64,000 nucleotides of DNA from Telmatactis stephensoni (GCA_029948255.1 JALIZF010001765.1:186001-250000); one strand, 5' to 3'. Counted from the first letter of the stretch, positions 44,563-59,059 are shown. Notes: generated by a model not told the origin, from the letters alone. Program-made: numbers and translations.

Positions 44563-47500
44563 TTGTTTGTTTTTTTTGGGGGGGGGACAATCTGACCCTC
44601 TTCATAATATTGAAAGGGACACTTCTGATTTAAAAGTGGAAATGGCGCAATGGCGTGGTCTGGCTCAATCCCTGTTGTTTGCGAAACTTTCGCTACGATA
44701 CGTTCTCACTAACTCGGATAAATTGAAATTTAAAAACGCATATCTTTTTTGTTACGGTTAGGTCTTTCGTCCACGCTAAACGGGGTTTTACCGTTCTTTT
44801 AATTTGCCTTAGATAACGCCGTTTCTGTTACCCTGGTCCCAGAGGCGATTCAATGGAGAGAAAGGGGTCGAAGAAGAAGAAGAAGGTAGAAGAAGGCGAA
44901 GAGAGAGGAGACCTTCTCTCGCAATTTCCTCCTATTAATCGCTCCTATTAATCGTCTCTGGAACCAGTGTACGTTTCTGTATGGATAACGAAAACTTTGG
45001 ATAAAAAGCGGGGGGGGGGGGGGGGGGAGAGCTCTCCGATCGTAAATGGACGGGGATGCTCGTCGTAGCTTTTAGGGGTCAAAATCTGTAATCTGGTACC
45101 TTTTAGGGTGTCTCAGACTTAAGTGGACTACCAGAGACATAGGTGGTACCTTTTAGGGACTGTTTTTGGGTAAACAAACTACCTAAAATAAGCATGAAAG
45201 GGACGATTTCGATGATCTGAATGAATCTTCAAAGCACATCGATAACAAAGTGTGTCATTACTTAAATTTTTTATTACTGTTTTTGAATTGGTACCTTTTA
45301 GGGGTAGAAATGAATTGTTGCCACTCCCACTCAGGTACCTTTTAGGGGTCATTTTCAAAATTTCCGACGAGCATCCACGTCATCTTATATATAGGAGCCC
45401 CCCCCCCCCCCCCCCCCCCCCTTCCCGGGATAAAAAGACGCGTTTTTAAAGTCATCATTCTGGTTTAGTGACTGGACGGAGTCTCTCTGGCCCTTTTAAA
45501 TGCGCAACTTAAACTTAGTGAAATTGTATACAAAAAACAAGGGAAAAAAACTACAGAAATACCAAATTTTAAAACCTGACACATCAAAAAAAGAAAATTA
45601 AAAATGACAAAAAACTTCCTGATTACTGTGCTACTTACAGGCAGTCAGAGAACATTACTGTTACATGATATACTTAGCCGTGTGGTACCCTAACGACAAA
45701 ACCAGTTACTGATACAAAAACTAGTCTGTAAACTGTACATATAGGTCAATTTAATATTGCTTTTAGGTCAGTTAGACTTTGTTTGAATAAAGAGTAGAGT
45801 AAATGAGTTAAATGCTTTCATGAAAACAAAGACACAATCTGTCTGGTTTGGAAATTGAGTTCCTCGCACATGGAGTTAAGAACCATAGGATTCTTATAGG
45901 TTTCAAATTTAGGTCAAAATCGTGACTGTCCATGCATTGTGTGTGTTCCCGTCTCTGTTACCGCTGTGATTACGCAAATTTCCAGAAACAGCTATACATA
46001 CTTTAGCCTAAAACTCTCTCTTTATCTGATTCCTTTTTCTCTTGCCGTATCTAATCATTACCTTTTTAACCGAGAATTAAGTCTGCATTTAGCGGCTGAG
46101 TAGAACCGATATGTATCTTGTTCTATGACTCAAACTTCCTCGCTTTTTTTGCAGATAAAATCCCGGAGCTCACACATTGGATAGCACAAAATGTGGTAAG
46201 TTCATCAATAGTGAAACACGATTTCTCCGATAATAACGTGGGTCCTAATAGTTCCTTTTAATAACACCGTTTACATTCTTTTTGTGCCATTGGGTCAAGA
46301 GGTGTATAAACGAGAGAGACCCCCCTACATTATTTTGAGATTTTGATTGAAGACCTCATTTCAACCAATCCCATGGAACTTTATAAACCCTCGACATTCC
46401 AATGTGTGATGTCATCCAAAAAGTCTCACGGATCAGATTGGTTTCTAGAATTTTCTAGAATAGCACTGTGATCTGATTCTTTGAAGTGCCTTCCACCTAA
46501 GAGTTAGGACAGCCACTACCACTGTAACTTTCAATTTATAATGAATTTGCTAGTTATTAGAAAATTAGAAGCAACATCATAAAAATGGAATAGATCAACA
46601 GAAATCTGAGGTGCCTACACCCAACGAGATGAAAAAGCCCCAATTCGCTTGAAAACCACAGAACAATAGATTCAAGACGAGGGTGGGGTTTTTAAAATAC
46701 AGTATGGATTTGAAAACCCCAGTCTCGACATGAATCTATTGATTGTACATCATTTTCAATGAATTGGCTGATTATTAGAAAAAGTTATTAATAACATCAT
46801 CATCATCATCATCGTAACGACATACTGCAATAGGAATCGTAACAATTTTCCGTGCCACCAGTGGCATTCGACAATCGATAATTCCATATTCGTCCTTAAG
46901 CAAGTCTTTCTCTTCATTTCTTAAAATCATCAAATCATTAACAGGACCTAGTTTCATATTTTAAAACAATATATCATAATTGAGCACATTTTTAATGTCA
47001 CTTCTCTGTGCCCATCCATTTATTCTAGTCGCGCAATCTATTTCACAGCATTCGTTAAAAACGTCTTCCTATGGCAGCGTCAATCCGTCACCTCTTGTTA
47101 ACTTCATTATTATCCCTTGACAAGTTTTATCAATTTATTCTCTTCGGTGTCTATGAACTATTTCAATCGTTGAAACCTTATTCCCATACAATTCAATTTA
47201 TCACAAGCTGTCATCTTTTACCTCCATATTTTCCGATATCATATCCTTTCCTGCCGTTTCTTTCATTTCCATATTTCTCGTTTGTTCTTGTTAAGCTAAT
47301 TATTTCCAAAAAATTATTTATTTTCTTCGAAAACCCAGTTGTCTTCTTATTTCTTTTCTTTTCATTTTTATTTTCTTCTCTTATTAAGTTAGAGGATTCA
47401 GAAATAATCGCTGATCTTATGACGAAACACTGCCAGTGTTACGACAGGAGGTAAGCATCAACTGATTGGATATTTTGCCCTAGAAAATTCTTAAGCCTTG

Positions 47501-50500
47501 AAGGCATGGTCACAACTGTTTTCCAGCCAGGCAAAAACAGGGTTGTATTGATTAACACAGTAGGTTTGGCATTTTCAGTTTAATGCATGCAATCTTCTGA
47601 AATTTGGTTGTTGGTAAGATTTGACACTGTGAAATAACTAGTTTTATTCAACCAGAGAATTTCAATTTTTGCAGATTCACCAAGTTCTAGGGCAACTAAT
47701 CTGTCATCGGTTGATGGTATAAATAGATTGAATCAACGGTTGATAGTGAATTATTGCAAATACAAAAATTCAATGTTTACAATACCCGAGACGTAATGGG
47801 GAGTTACCTAAAGTGTAATGGAAAAAAGCAGGTCTAGAATGAGCACGTTATCCGCAAAGTGTGAACACTAATGCAGTATCCTAGCGGTATGTAATGGAAT
47901 CATTGCAAAATTCATTACACAAAGACCAGATGGCACCAACGAAAATGGGATGCGTTTTTTTTTAAAAGAAGGATAATCAAAACTCCCCGCTGTAGTAATA
48001 CTGCTCTTTTTGATTGTATTTGTGTATATTTTAAAGCCCATTCTTAATTAGTTGATGTGAATACTTAAATAATGTTCATTTATACTTTTTACCTCCGGCT
48101 GTGATGGGCCAGTTGGCCAAGACTTTTTGGCGAATGAAAACCAAATCTCTATTTGAAGAAATTATAGTTATTTCATAATTTTCTAATTGTATATTAGTTG
48201 TCGGCCAGAAATTGAAAAACCTAAGATTATGAGAAATAAAGCTAATTGTATGTGATGTACAGATTAAAAGTCAGCTCAGCATTTCTTTACTCCTACTTAC
48301 CTACTTTGGATGTGTCAGTGAGATTTTAACTCGGACACAGTTCTAAAACAAAACAAGATAGTTTCAAATGTCTTTCCCCTTCAAAAAAACAGCGTATTTT
48401 CTAGAAAAGCATATTTCCTAGAATCTGGATTATTATTTTTCTTTTCCATCACGAAGAAAAAGGCCAAAAATTTCTATTTTAAGCCCCTGCAGGTCAAGGT
48501 TCCCGACAAACAATACGACTGACGCAGGTGCACTTTAGAAAATACGTAAAGAGCATAACAAGACAGAGGAACAAAGTATATACAGCCTTGCGTCTGACAT
48601 GTCCATCGTATTATACTCAAACTTGACAGAATGAGTGAACGTGTGGATGAATATTTTAAATCATTCAATAAAGGAATCGCTATGTATGACAAATATAAGA
48701 CTTTCATATAAAACGTTTTTCCCTTTAATTATGTTTCCCCCCACTGAGCGCCTTCAGGCCTGTGCAGACAAATTCGTCTTCCTTTTTAAACTGTTTGATA
48801 TGAGCAACCTCTGCAACCGATGCCAAGTAATTTTTGACAGGCTTAAATAAAGGAATGAATATATTTTAGTTTAAAAAGGTAAATCGATATTTCTTGTTGA
48901 TTAATCCTATTCATGCTAAATGGTTTGCCTGCGATAGAATTTCATTTTTGAGTAATAATAGTCTAAAAATGATAAAACAATTATAGTATTTGATTTGTTT
49001 TTCGGGAATTGAATAATCGATTTGTTTATTGCCATCCTAATTTGTTAGTTATCCAAAAATCACATTTTATTTTTCTATTTTCAGTACAGAGCACTTTAAA
49101 ATATTCATGCTGTCAAATCTGAAAATCGTCTTGTTGCCTTAATACAGTGTTAACAATAGGTATCGAGAAGATAATGGGCATAGGCCATGATGGTAATCAT
49201 CATTCTAGTCTGGAAAAAGCGATCTAAATGAATTAGTTTTTAACTTCCGTTCTAGAAGCTAGATTTCTCATTTTAACTTTGCCGCGAGTTGTCAGGAAAG
49301 AGAATCAACGAAAAACAAAACTCAATTGCCTCTTGACCAATAAATATTTATAATTGACATCCAAAACGGACGTGATCGAAATGTTTGATCGATTAATGAC
49401 GCCTACCGAGTCGCACCAAGACATGATTGTCGTTGCGTGATTGCTGCGTGCTTTTAATTGTAAATACCAATTGTCGTGCCTAGAAATCATTTACTGACTC
49501 GTCATCAGTGCAGAGTGTAGCTAATGCTATCAGATCATCGTATCAGATCAACTATGACTAATCATTGATAAGGGGGGATATGACGGTAGACAGTGTTCAG
49601 TCTTGACACTCAGTACTGCAGCTAAAAGGATTCAAACTTAGAGCCCCACGAAAATTCGTTTCGGTTTTGCGGCTTAGAACTGGATATGAAATGCTCCGTC
49701 ATTATCACAGCTTGTATAAGTTAGCGTGAATCGAATCTAAGTATCGTATCACACTCTAGAAGGTAACTTAATACAGGTGTATTTGACTACGAGTGACATT
49801 TTCTTTTTCGTTGGGTCAGCAGAGGCATCTAGACAAACTCGTAAAGAATTGCTACTAGAATATGGACAATATATCATCGGATTCTTGATCAATTGCTGGG
49901 AACTGATACTGCTAAACCGTAGAAATCTCTGTCTAAACTAAAATAATGGATCCGAACCGAACAAGTACAACGCAAGTTTCGCCCGATATTGTAGCACTGT
50001 CAGTCGTAAACATGATTTTCAGCGCCACTGGAACGATAGGCAATGTGGTAGTTTGCGTGGTCATCATCGCTAACAGAGACCTTCAAATTGTTACCAACTA
50101 CTTTATTTTCAGCCTTGCAATAGCGGACTTACTAGTCTGTACTATTGCACAACCCATGTACGTGGCTTACATCAATGGTTTCGACGATGGCACATTTATT
50201 GCCATAAGACGTATCTTTACCTTTGTATCAGTACTTGCCTCTGTCAGTAACCTCTGGACTGTTACCGTCGATCGATTTTTGGCAATATCTTCACCACTGA
50301 AATATACACAACGGTTGAGCGTGCGCCGAGTTAATATACTAATAGTAATTATTTGGGTTTCGGCTGTATGTCTTGGTGTGTTGGCTGGCTTACTGCGTAC
50401 AGCTCGAATTATAGTACAGTATGTGTCAATGATCATGACGTCCTGTATAGTACCTCTGTACATTCGCATCTTTTTTGTTGCACGAAGACATGCAAGGCTT

Positions 50501-53500
50501 ATAACCCACCAGATGTCTTACTTTAACAGAATGCAACTTTCTGCTGTCCAGATCAGGAAAGAACGCGAAAACATTGCAGCAAAGACTGTTGGAACAGTTT
50601 TGTTGATATTTGCCCTTTGTTGGTTACCTATAGAAATTCTACCTTTTCTCTATCGAATTTATCCACATCAAGTCAGAAAAGGATTTGTATGGGTGAACAC
50701 TCTCGCCCTGTGCTCCTCTGCTTTGAATCCTATAGTGTATAGTTTGAAGATGAAAAGCTTTCGACGAAAAGTCCGGAAGGTGTTGCAGCTGAATTTTCCA
50801 AGCGAGAAGGAAGTGCGCGTTCCGCGTCCGAGCCTTTCGGGCATAAATGAAAAAGAACAGACAAATGTATAGTCTTTCTATTAACAGTTTAAATAATATA
50901 GTATATCCAAGCTGGTCATCAAATATAACCAGATGGAATTTTAGCAGTGGATTCGCGAGAGTAACCATCTAATATATCAAGACCGGTTTTGACTCGAAGA
51001 TCACCACAACAAGACACAACTAAGTGCCAAATCTAACCCACAGTGCTAGAGAAAGCACCCGTCTGAGATTCTTCGCTTCGTGAGTAAAGTGACGTGAAGA
51101 CAACAAAAGACTTGATAATGAAGCACACGACATGAATCCACTTAACTGCTTATTAGCTGGTGGTAGATCACCTTCTTCAATAGTTCTTTTAGCATTAGTG
51201 AACAAACGTTTATAGTTAATAGCTTGTGAATGAATTTGCCCTACTTAGCCTCCTTTTCTGAATACCATTTATGTGACTTAAGGACAGCTAAGCCAAGCCT
51301 ATACTTACAGTGTATATAATAAGGGGAATTGAGATGTACAAATCGGAGAGAAAACAGTCGTCTTGAAACTCAACACTTACGCACCTCCTATCAAAACACT
51401 ATAAACATTTTACTGCATTCTCTTAATTTACGATCACTCAAAACTCTGTAGAAATATAGCTTCTTCATCAAACTGCAGATTACATTCATGTAAATAATGT
51501 ATACGGTTCTTCAAGTTAACAGGAGTGACTATGGTCCTGGACGACTCTTTATTTTCAAGGGAAAATAAGGGGTATACCCATCTGTTTTAGCTTTGCCCTT
51601 GGCTTTTGACCCCTTTCCTGTTTCGCTACAACTTTCCTTTCATTAAGTCTGGAGACGAAACGTATAAACGTATGAATTATGTTTATTCATCAATATTTTT
51701 AGTATATAGACACAAATATACCCTGAAGGATTTTTGAGAGGCAATTGAATATATATCAATATATTCTGAACGGCAAATTTCAAAATCGGTATTATTGCTA
51801 TACGTGCACGAACAAGCTCCATTCTTTAGATTCCACAAAATAGGATCTCAACATGCTAAAATACTTTAAAATATGTTATAGTTATAATTTATGGGTGTTG
51901 ATGTCTAGATTCTATCTGAGGGGCAAAGGCCAAAAAAACTTTGATAAATTCGTACAATTAATCTTATCTTCAGCTTGGAAATCCTAGCAAGATGTGTTGT
52001 TCTAATAAATATCAGTTAGTGACAACTTTGTGCCCAGTCTTTATGACAACTCGGCTTGCTTGATGTCTAGGACATGTCTAGGAGTGTTATCGGGATAAGC
52101 GAACTGCTAAATTGCTTTTAACTAAATCCACCGATCCAATTCCTTATTCTTTTCAGCTGTCGTTGTGGTCTCTGGGGGCTTGCTCAGCCGGTTTTTACAA
52201 GAATCGGCAACCATAAAAAGGTTAAAAGTATTGATTTATTTGTTGATTAAGAGTGACATGAATGTTTCCCGGGAAGAATAGTGTCTCCATGGGTCTTTGA
52301 GATACGGTCACCGCCGTCCATTATTTTGACTTGGAGTTGTTTAGTTGTACATGAGAAATGGCAGCATATGAGTGCCAATTTCAAGCAGGGTGAAAACATG
52401 GGATATAAACCATAGGTTTTATCAATGATAATATCGTGAGTGAAAACCCTATATGGTGCATACCATACTACTCAGTATGACCTCATCAAGCCTCTAAGAT
52501 TTTTCCTGGTGACTTGAGGTTTCCATGCAACCCAAGTGCCTTTATAATAATAATGAACATGTTTGATTTTAATTAGACCAATAAATTGATTTCAAAAAAT
52601 TGACTATTATTTCTCTTAAAGTAGGAACTATTCATTACGAATCACATGACTATCAATTATCCCTTGCAAAGCAATCATTTAGATAACACCTAGTTTTTTA
52701 GATTAATGCTCCTGATAATATAATAGCTTATGCAAATTTTTAGGCTATGATCTGCTTGCTTCATCAAGGGAGATATCTTGGCGCCGTAGAATATGCTCGA
52801 GATTGTGGCCATATGGATAAAAAAGGTCAGAAAAACATCTTCAAAGATAATATCTCTTCTTTAAATAAATAAGCAATAAAATGTACCAAACGAGACGAAT
52901 GAAAATTGGACGAGTTAATCTGTCATATTATCGGTACTAGTATTTCATGGGTATTTGTCATTAAGCTTTATTCAGTATTTTTAGAAAGACCGACTTCGGC
53001 AGAAGACACTTATGTTACACTTATATTAGTTTGTCAAGAGAGCCACTTAGATTGTTCTTGACTTTCTTAGCAAAACAACAACCTGACAGGGATATCTAGT
53101 AGATATGTATAATATCAAGTGGTTTGCTAACCTGCTCTGTGTAGGAGGGGCCTAGTGGTCCACGTGATTGGACATTTTTCTTGTTGTGTCTAAGACAGTC
53201 AGACATTCCTTCCCAGGCTAGCTCTTCCCTAGGATCCTCTATTTTTTGTTGATGTGTGATAATGACTGACTTCGCTATGTAATAAGAAAGCCTGCGTAGC
53301 TATTTCATTCTTTCGCCAGCTGACCTAATTAGCAGCCCTAGTGCATTCATCTATGTCTCTCGATTACATCTAATTATTAGAGGATTTTCAAACAAAAATA
53401 TCAAATAGCAAAATATCGAAAATTACAAGTGTTTAATCATCCAGTTTTAAAATAGTTCCCCAAACAAGTACAGTCAACGACAAGAATTTACAGTCATTAA

Positions 53501-56500
53501 AATATAATCATTATTAGTTCTTATTTGTCTATCGTGGACATCATCTGTCTCCAATGGGCGTGGTCTCGTTGAATATTTTCCCAACATATTGTCACTCCCT
53601 TTCACTCCCTTGAACTTTCTTTATTATATACTAATGCCCCCGTGACGTAGATGTTGCCGGGAATATCGATTTTACATTTGATACTTACAGAGTATTTATG
53701 TTTCTTAGATTTGATTGGTGCGCTCCGTCTATGCAAGTCATCTTTGGTGGCCTTAAAGTTGTGTCGACGACAAATGCCTTTCAAAACTGTTTTCAGTGTT
53801 GAAGAAGTACGGTATATTCTGTTGTATTAAAAGTACTTTTTTGACAAAATTCCAAAATGAAATAATTATGCAATTCCCTGCGAGCAGAGTCTCCTGTAGG
53901 TACTTTCTGACTCGAAAAATAGGAGACTCTGCCGGTCTAGGCCATCCCGTTGTCCACGATCATGGACGAACCAACCGGCTGAAAAAAAAGGCTCTCCTGT
54001 GATTGGATGATAAAATCGCTTGTTTGTTGTTCACGTGCGTTGCTAAGTTACCGGAGCGCATGCTCAACTAGAAAACTGCCAGTCTACCTATTTTCATGTC
54101 AGAAATTACCTGTGCGAGACCCTGCTCGCAGGAAAATTATGTAACGGCCGGAATTCAAAATATTCAAGATCCGGACGAGGTAACAAAACAGCAGCTGCCA
54201 CCAAGTCGAAATATTATAGAGTGTTTTTCGTATGAGTGGGAACGCTGTACGGTTACGATACGATACGGTTACAGCAGGAATTTCGAATGTTTTTATAGAA
54301 ACTATGATACTGGTACAGTTACGATACGGTACGGTAAGTTTCCCACTCATACGAAAACGACTCTATTGCTAAGGGTACGAAACATCAGAACTGAAAAAGT
54401 CTCAGTACTTCTCTTTGAACCGTACTTGACAAACGACACTCCCTCAGTACTTTCATATAAATTTAACGAAGTCATAAGACAAGATCCATCAAGTTGGATT
54501 AACTATAGATTTTTTTCCTGGGCCCGGTTGTTCGAAGGGCGATTAACGTTAATTTTGGGTTTAAAGTTCTCTTTAGATTTAATCCTGGGTTAACGCTAAT
54601 CGTCTTTCGAACATCCGGGCCCCGTGCAAGATATTGACACTGTACCCTGCGAGCAGAGGCTTCCTTTACCTCCTCCGCGAGGAGAGAAGGAGGAGAGAGA
54701 AGGAGAGTCCTTTACCTCCTCCGCGAAGAGAGAAGGAGGAGAGAGAAGGAGAGTCCCTTACCTCCTCCGCGAAGAGAGAAGGAGGAGAGAGAAGGAGAGT
54801 AAAAGAAGACTACTCTGCTCGCAGGGTATTGACACTGATGAATGAACAAAACTCAGACAAAGTAGCAATAGAGTTTCCGGATTTTCCGAGGAGGACGTGC
54901 ACGTTGATACGTAGTACTATATAAAACCTCTTGAAACAGAAGTGCTGTATGTAGTGGATCTGTTTAAAAGCTTTTATAAGCTTAAACCCTCTCAAAACCT
55001 TTATATAAGCCCGCGACTGTCTGTGTAATACACGATTTCTTGACGTTTTCAATTGTATACGAGTAAGCGTTCATCATGGCTATAAGTAATTTAACGAAAT
55101 TCTGTAAATGTTGTTGAGAAATTACTAGTGGAATTCCCTCACGTATAAAGGTCAGATACTGAAAAATTCCGCATTTCATTTATTCTTTTGTGCTTTTATT
55201 TATTTCCTTATTTCAGGCAATTTCCATTTTGATGGGAAGTCAAGATAACATCCGTTTAGCCTGTGACCTCATCAAGGTATCTCGTTTTCTGGCATTTCAT
55301 CTTTTGCATAAAAAATACGCACATTGAGTGCATGTTGAGTGGTAGGTTAAGTAACGGGAGACCCAATCTAAAACTTGTAAAAGATTTACTAGTAAAACAG
55401 TGACGTGGAGTATGTCTCAAGAGTTAAATCAAGAGCTATGACGAAAAGGAAGCGGCCAAAGGTTTCCTACGATTTTCCGTTACTCCAGACCACTTACAAG
55501 TCATGAACATATATGGTACCTTCCAGTTTTTGCCTTTAATACAATAGATTTCTCCTTCTTTCACAGAGGGCAACAAAAGAAAACTACAAAATAAATTGTT
55601 CTCTAATCGACAAGCCTGGCATCAACGATAATTCCAGGTAGTAATTTAAATTGCGCATATAACTTTATCTTTAAAGATTTTCCACGAATCAGCTGAAAAG
55701 CGGAGCCTGGTGCGAGTATAGAGTTCTTCCATCATCTTTTGCATTTATTAGCAGGAAGAACGGATTAACTTAATTTATGTTCTTGGCACCATGTTCCTGT
55801 TTTATTAAGGATTTCCGTTCAGTGATACTCCTTTATCACTTAACTACTATAACGAAGGATTTTACTAATCTGAACAAACAGCAATTAGATTTTTGGAACT
55901 TGCGTCACTGTTTCTACTGATCTCACGATATGCGCTCCGTCTATGTCACTGTAAAGCAATAACTCCAAAGACTTAACTAAGACTGATGCACTATTATCAG
56001 CTAAGAAGGATTAAGTGTCTGCTATATGTCAGTCTTTCATTTCCTGGCGGGATTCTCACATTGTAAACGTCTCACAATTAGCATAAATAGTGGAAAATGA
56101 CTATTTCTGGAGATGCATCAATTTGAAATCATGAAGGTTGTTGATTTAGATAATATGTGTGAGTTTCAAAACAAAGCATTTAAAAATCCTTGACAAGATA
56201 TGAGGATTTGAAATCTCTACTAGAAAAACAATGAATTATGAAAGTGCATTGCGCCAATTGCTGTATTTTCTCTAGCGTGGGATAAAATAGTTATACAATA
56301 GTTTCTTGTGGCATACTGTGGACATCCCACTCGTCATTTGTATTTTCTTTGTACACACACTCGCCTAAAGGCTCGTGTATACTAGAAAATACGCATACTA
56401 GAAAATACAAGTGACTCGTGGGATATTCCACAGTATGCCACTCTAAACCATTGTATAACTACTATATATAAGGACTAAATGAGTGGATAGCGTTATTCTA

Positions 56501-58841
56501 ACACTTCGATTCGTGCAACCGGGGCTTAAACATTGAAAATAACCTATGATTACTTGGACTTCAGCTTGTAGCCAACAATTTCGAAAAAGTTTTTTTCTCT
56601 CAGAAAACGATTACATTTTTAGAACAAAATTCTTGAAGTGTTTGATGACGTAGAAACTGAGGAATTTTAATGAGGTATACGTAAAGTGCATTTTGTAGAT
56701 TGCTCTTTACTTGAAAGAAATCTTAAATCTGAATTGAATATTTCTAATTTAAGCGCATTCACGCTCTTTTGAAGGGGTTTTGCTATAAGATAACTCATTA
56801 ATATCCCGGCCACATTTTAGGTTATCCGAAATTTCAAGAATATTTTCTAAAAAAAGATTTCTAAAAAAGATTTCTAAAAAAAAGAGTCGCATCGCGAAAG
56901 AACTTTCGAAATCGTGACTACAAAAGTCTAAATTAAATATTCATACAAAATCTGTTATTCTTAGTGTTCAGTTCTCCTTTTATTCTGTGTTCCATGGCCA
57001 CAAATTACGGTTATCTTTTTGAATTAAGAGGGGATTTTTTTCAAGTTCGAGCAGTGAACGACAAAAACTCCTGAGCTGAAGAATAGCTGTTGTACAAAAC
57101 TAAAATTATTTCTGTCAGAAAGTTGAAGTTGTTTGTAAGTAGTTTTGGCCGATGAAAGTTGAATCAAAGTGTTAATCCAAAGCGAAAATTTGGATCAAAA
57201 ATGAGGTTTAGGCCTTCATTTGCTAATTTGCTATACGTATTCTTTATATTCAGCTTGAAAAAGCTTATTCCTAACACAACTTCAAGAAAAAGTCTTTGTA
57301 CAGTTCAAAAATTTGTTTTAAACAGGTATTTCATCTTGGTACATCAGTTTTTAACCGGTAGAAAAAGGATTTGAGTGTTAATCCAGAACGAAAATTTGGA
57401 TTCAAACTCGCACGAAAGTCTAGTTTTTGGCGCTTTTCGCCATTATTGCTCGTCATTGAAAAAAATCTCCTCTTAATTAAACTACAATCGATTCAGTGCA
57501 CATATGAATTAACGTTGGCGCTTCAATGAACACATACAAAATCAACCAAAAAACATTCAGCGTGAAGCGTTGATTTTATTTAAGATTTTTTTTTATATTT
57601 TTTTAATGTATAGCAACCATATTTTGTGAAATTATGCATCTTGGCAAATAACGTTAACGCTTTCGATTTAGAGATATGAAGCTTTTAATTGTATTTTCGT
57701 AACTAGAAGAATGTATGGGAAATTGGCGCTCTGATTACCAAATTGCGAAAGTGCACATATCAAAAGCGTCATATCTCTAAATAGAAAACGTTAACGTTAA
57801 TTGGGGGACACTGTATTCTCACACGAGCACGCGCACTCTAATATTCTATGCACACAACTCTCAGCTGACAAACTAAAACATGTAAACATACAATGCGATC
57901 TCGACAGACATTTAATTCCCCAGGCCACTCAGTGTATGCCAAAGATCGTTAAAAATCTTAAACCTTAGCCCAAGGCGATCCATAAGAATGCATCATTTAA
58001 AGAACTAAAAACAATAGGCCATTTGCATGATGGCGTCATATACTACAACTACCAGAATGCTTTGCCCACATTCTTTTGTAAAATAATTAGTGCCAATTGT
58101 TTTGCTATTCTCAAAAGGGAATAGAAATCTGAATAAGAAAGAAAATTCGCAGAGCATTCTGGTAGTTGTAGTAAAATGACGCCATCGAGCAAATGGCCTA
58201 TTGACTTTATTATTGTGTTCTGATACCCCATAGAAAAACAAATAAAAAGTGGAGCGATCTTTGTCAGTACTGTATGGATATTGGTCTGAAAAGTTTGGTA
58301 AGTTATATAGTTGGTTTGAATTTTCTTTCAAAATAGAGCCATGGGTACGCAGTTGCTGAATTTTTTAATTTTCTTGTTCTACACCGCTGCACGCCATGCT
58401 TTTGCTGCCACTACACTGCAACCGTTTTGCTGCCATTGCTGCTGCTGCTGATGTTATTGCTGGTGCTTCGGCTGGTGCTACTTTCGCTTTTGCTGTTGCT
58501 GCTTCTGCTGCTACTTACTGCGGACCCTGTAGTGTAGTAGATCAGACTACACACACACCAGTAACGTCATGGCCTATTCTCCCCGAATAGTGGTGAGAGT
58601 TCTTTAACGTCCCTCCCTTAGTGTAATTTAAGTCGTGAAGTGTGGGGAGACGAGGCCTACGGTTTAACGTCCTTATTCGAGAAGACGTGATGGTTTAACC
58701 ATTTGTAGATGTAATTACAGAGGCAACACCTTCTCCTCAATTATTTAATGATTCTGATTGTTGGTCCGGCAGGGGAATCGAACCCCGACCTTCCCCAATC
58801 GGAGCTCATCCAACTGAGCCAATCGGGCGGCGGTTTCTTCT

Positions 58842-58879
<38 letters not shown>

Positions 58880-58892
58880 TGCTACTGCTGCT

Positions 58893-58924
<32 letters not shown>

Positions 58925-59024
58925 TGCTGCTGCTGTTGTTGTTGTTGTTGATGATGTTGTTGTTGTTGTTATTGATGATGGTGATCTGTTGCTCCTGCTG
59001 CTATTGCTTTTATTGTTGTTGTTG

Positions 59025-59059
<35 letters not shown>

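Noticed and set aside
47071..47454. 127-codon plus-strand ORF, hydrophobic
   Set aside because: Its last 20 codons are CLHC1 exon 47389-47450; the upstream part is pyrimidine-rich intron read-through.
50167..50968. Two minus-strand ORFs of 100 and 109 codons
   Set aside because: Antisense shadows of the GPCR coding sequence.
54096..54593. 165-codon plus-strand ORF
   Set aside because: Its middle is the translation of a family A MITE (the same peptide appears at 32909-33169); the rest is other MITE sequence.
58770..58832. Functional tRNA gene on the minus strand
   Set aside because: A and B boxes are present but the acceptor and anticodon stems do not close; better explained as a SINE head.
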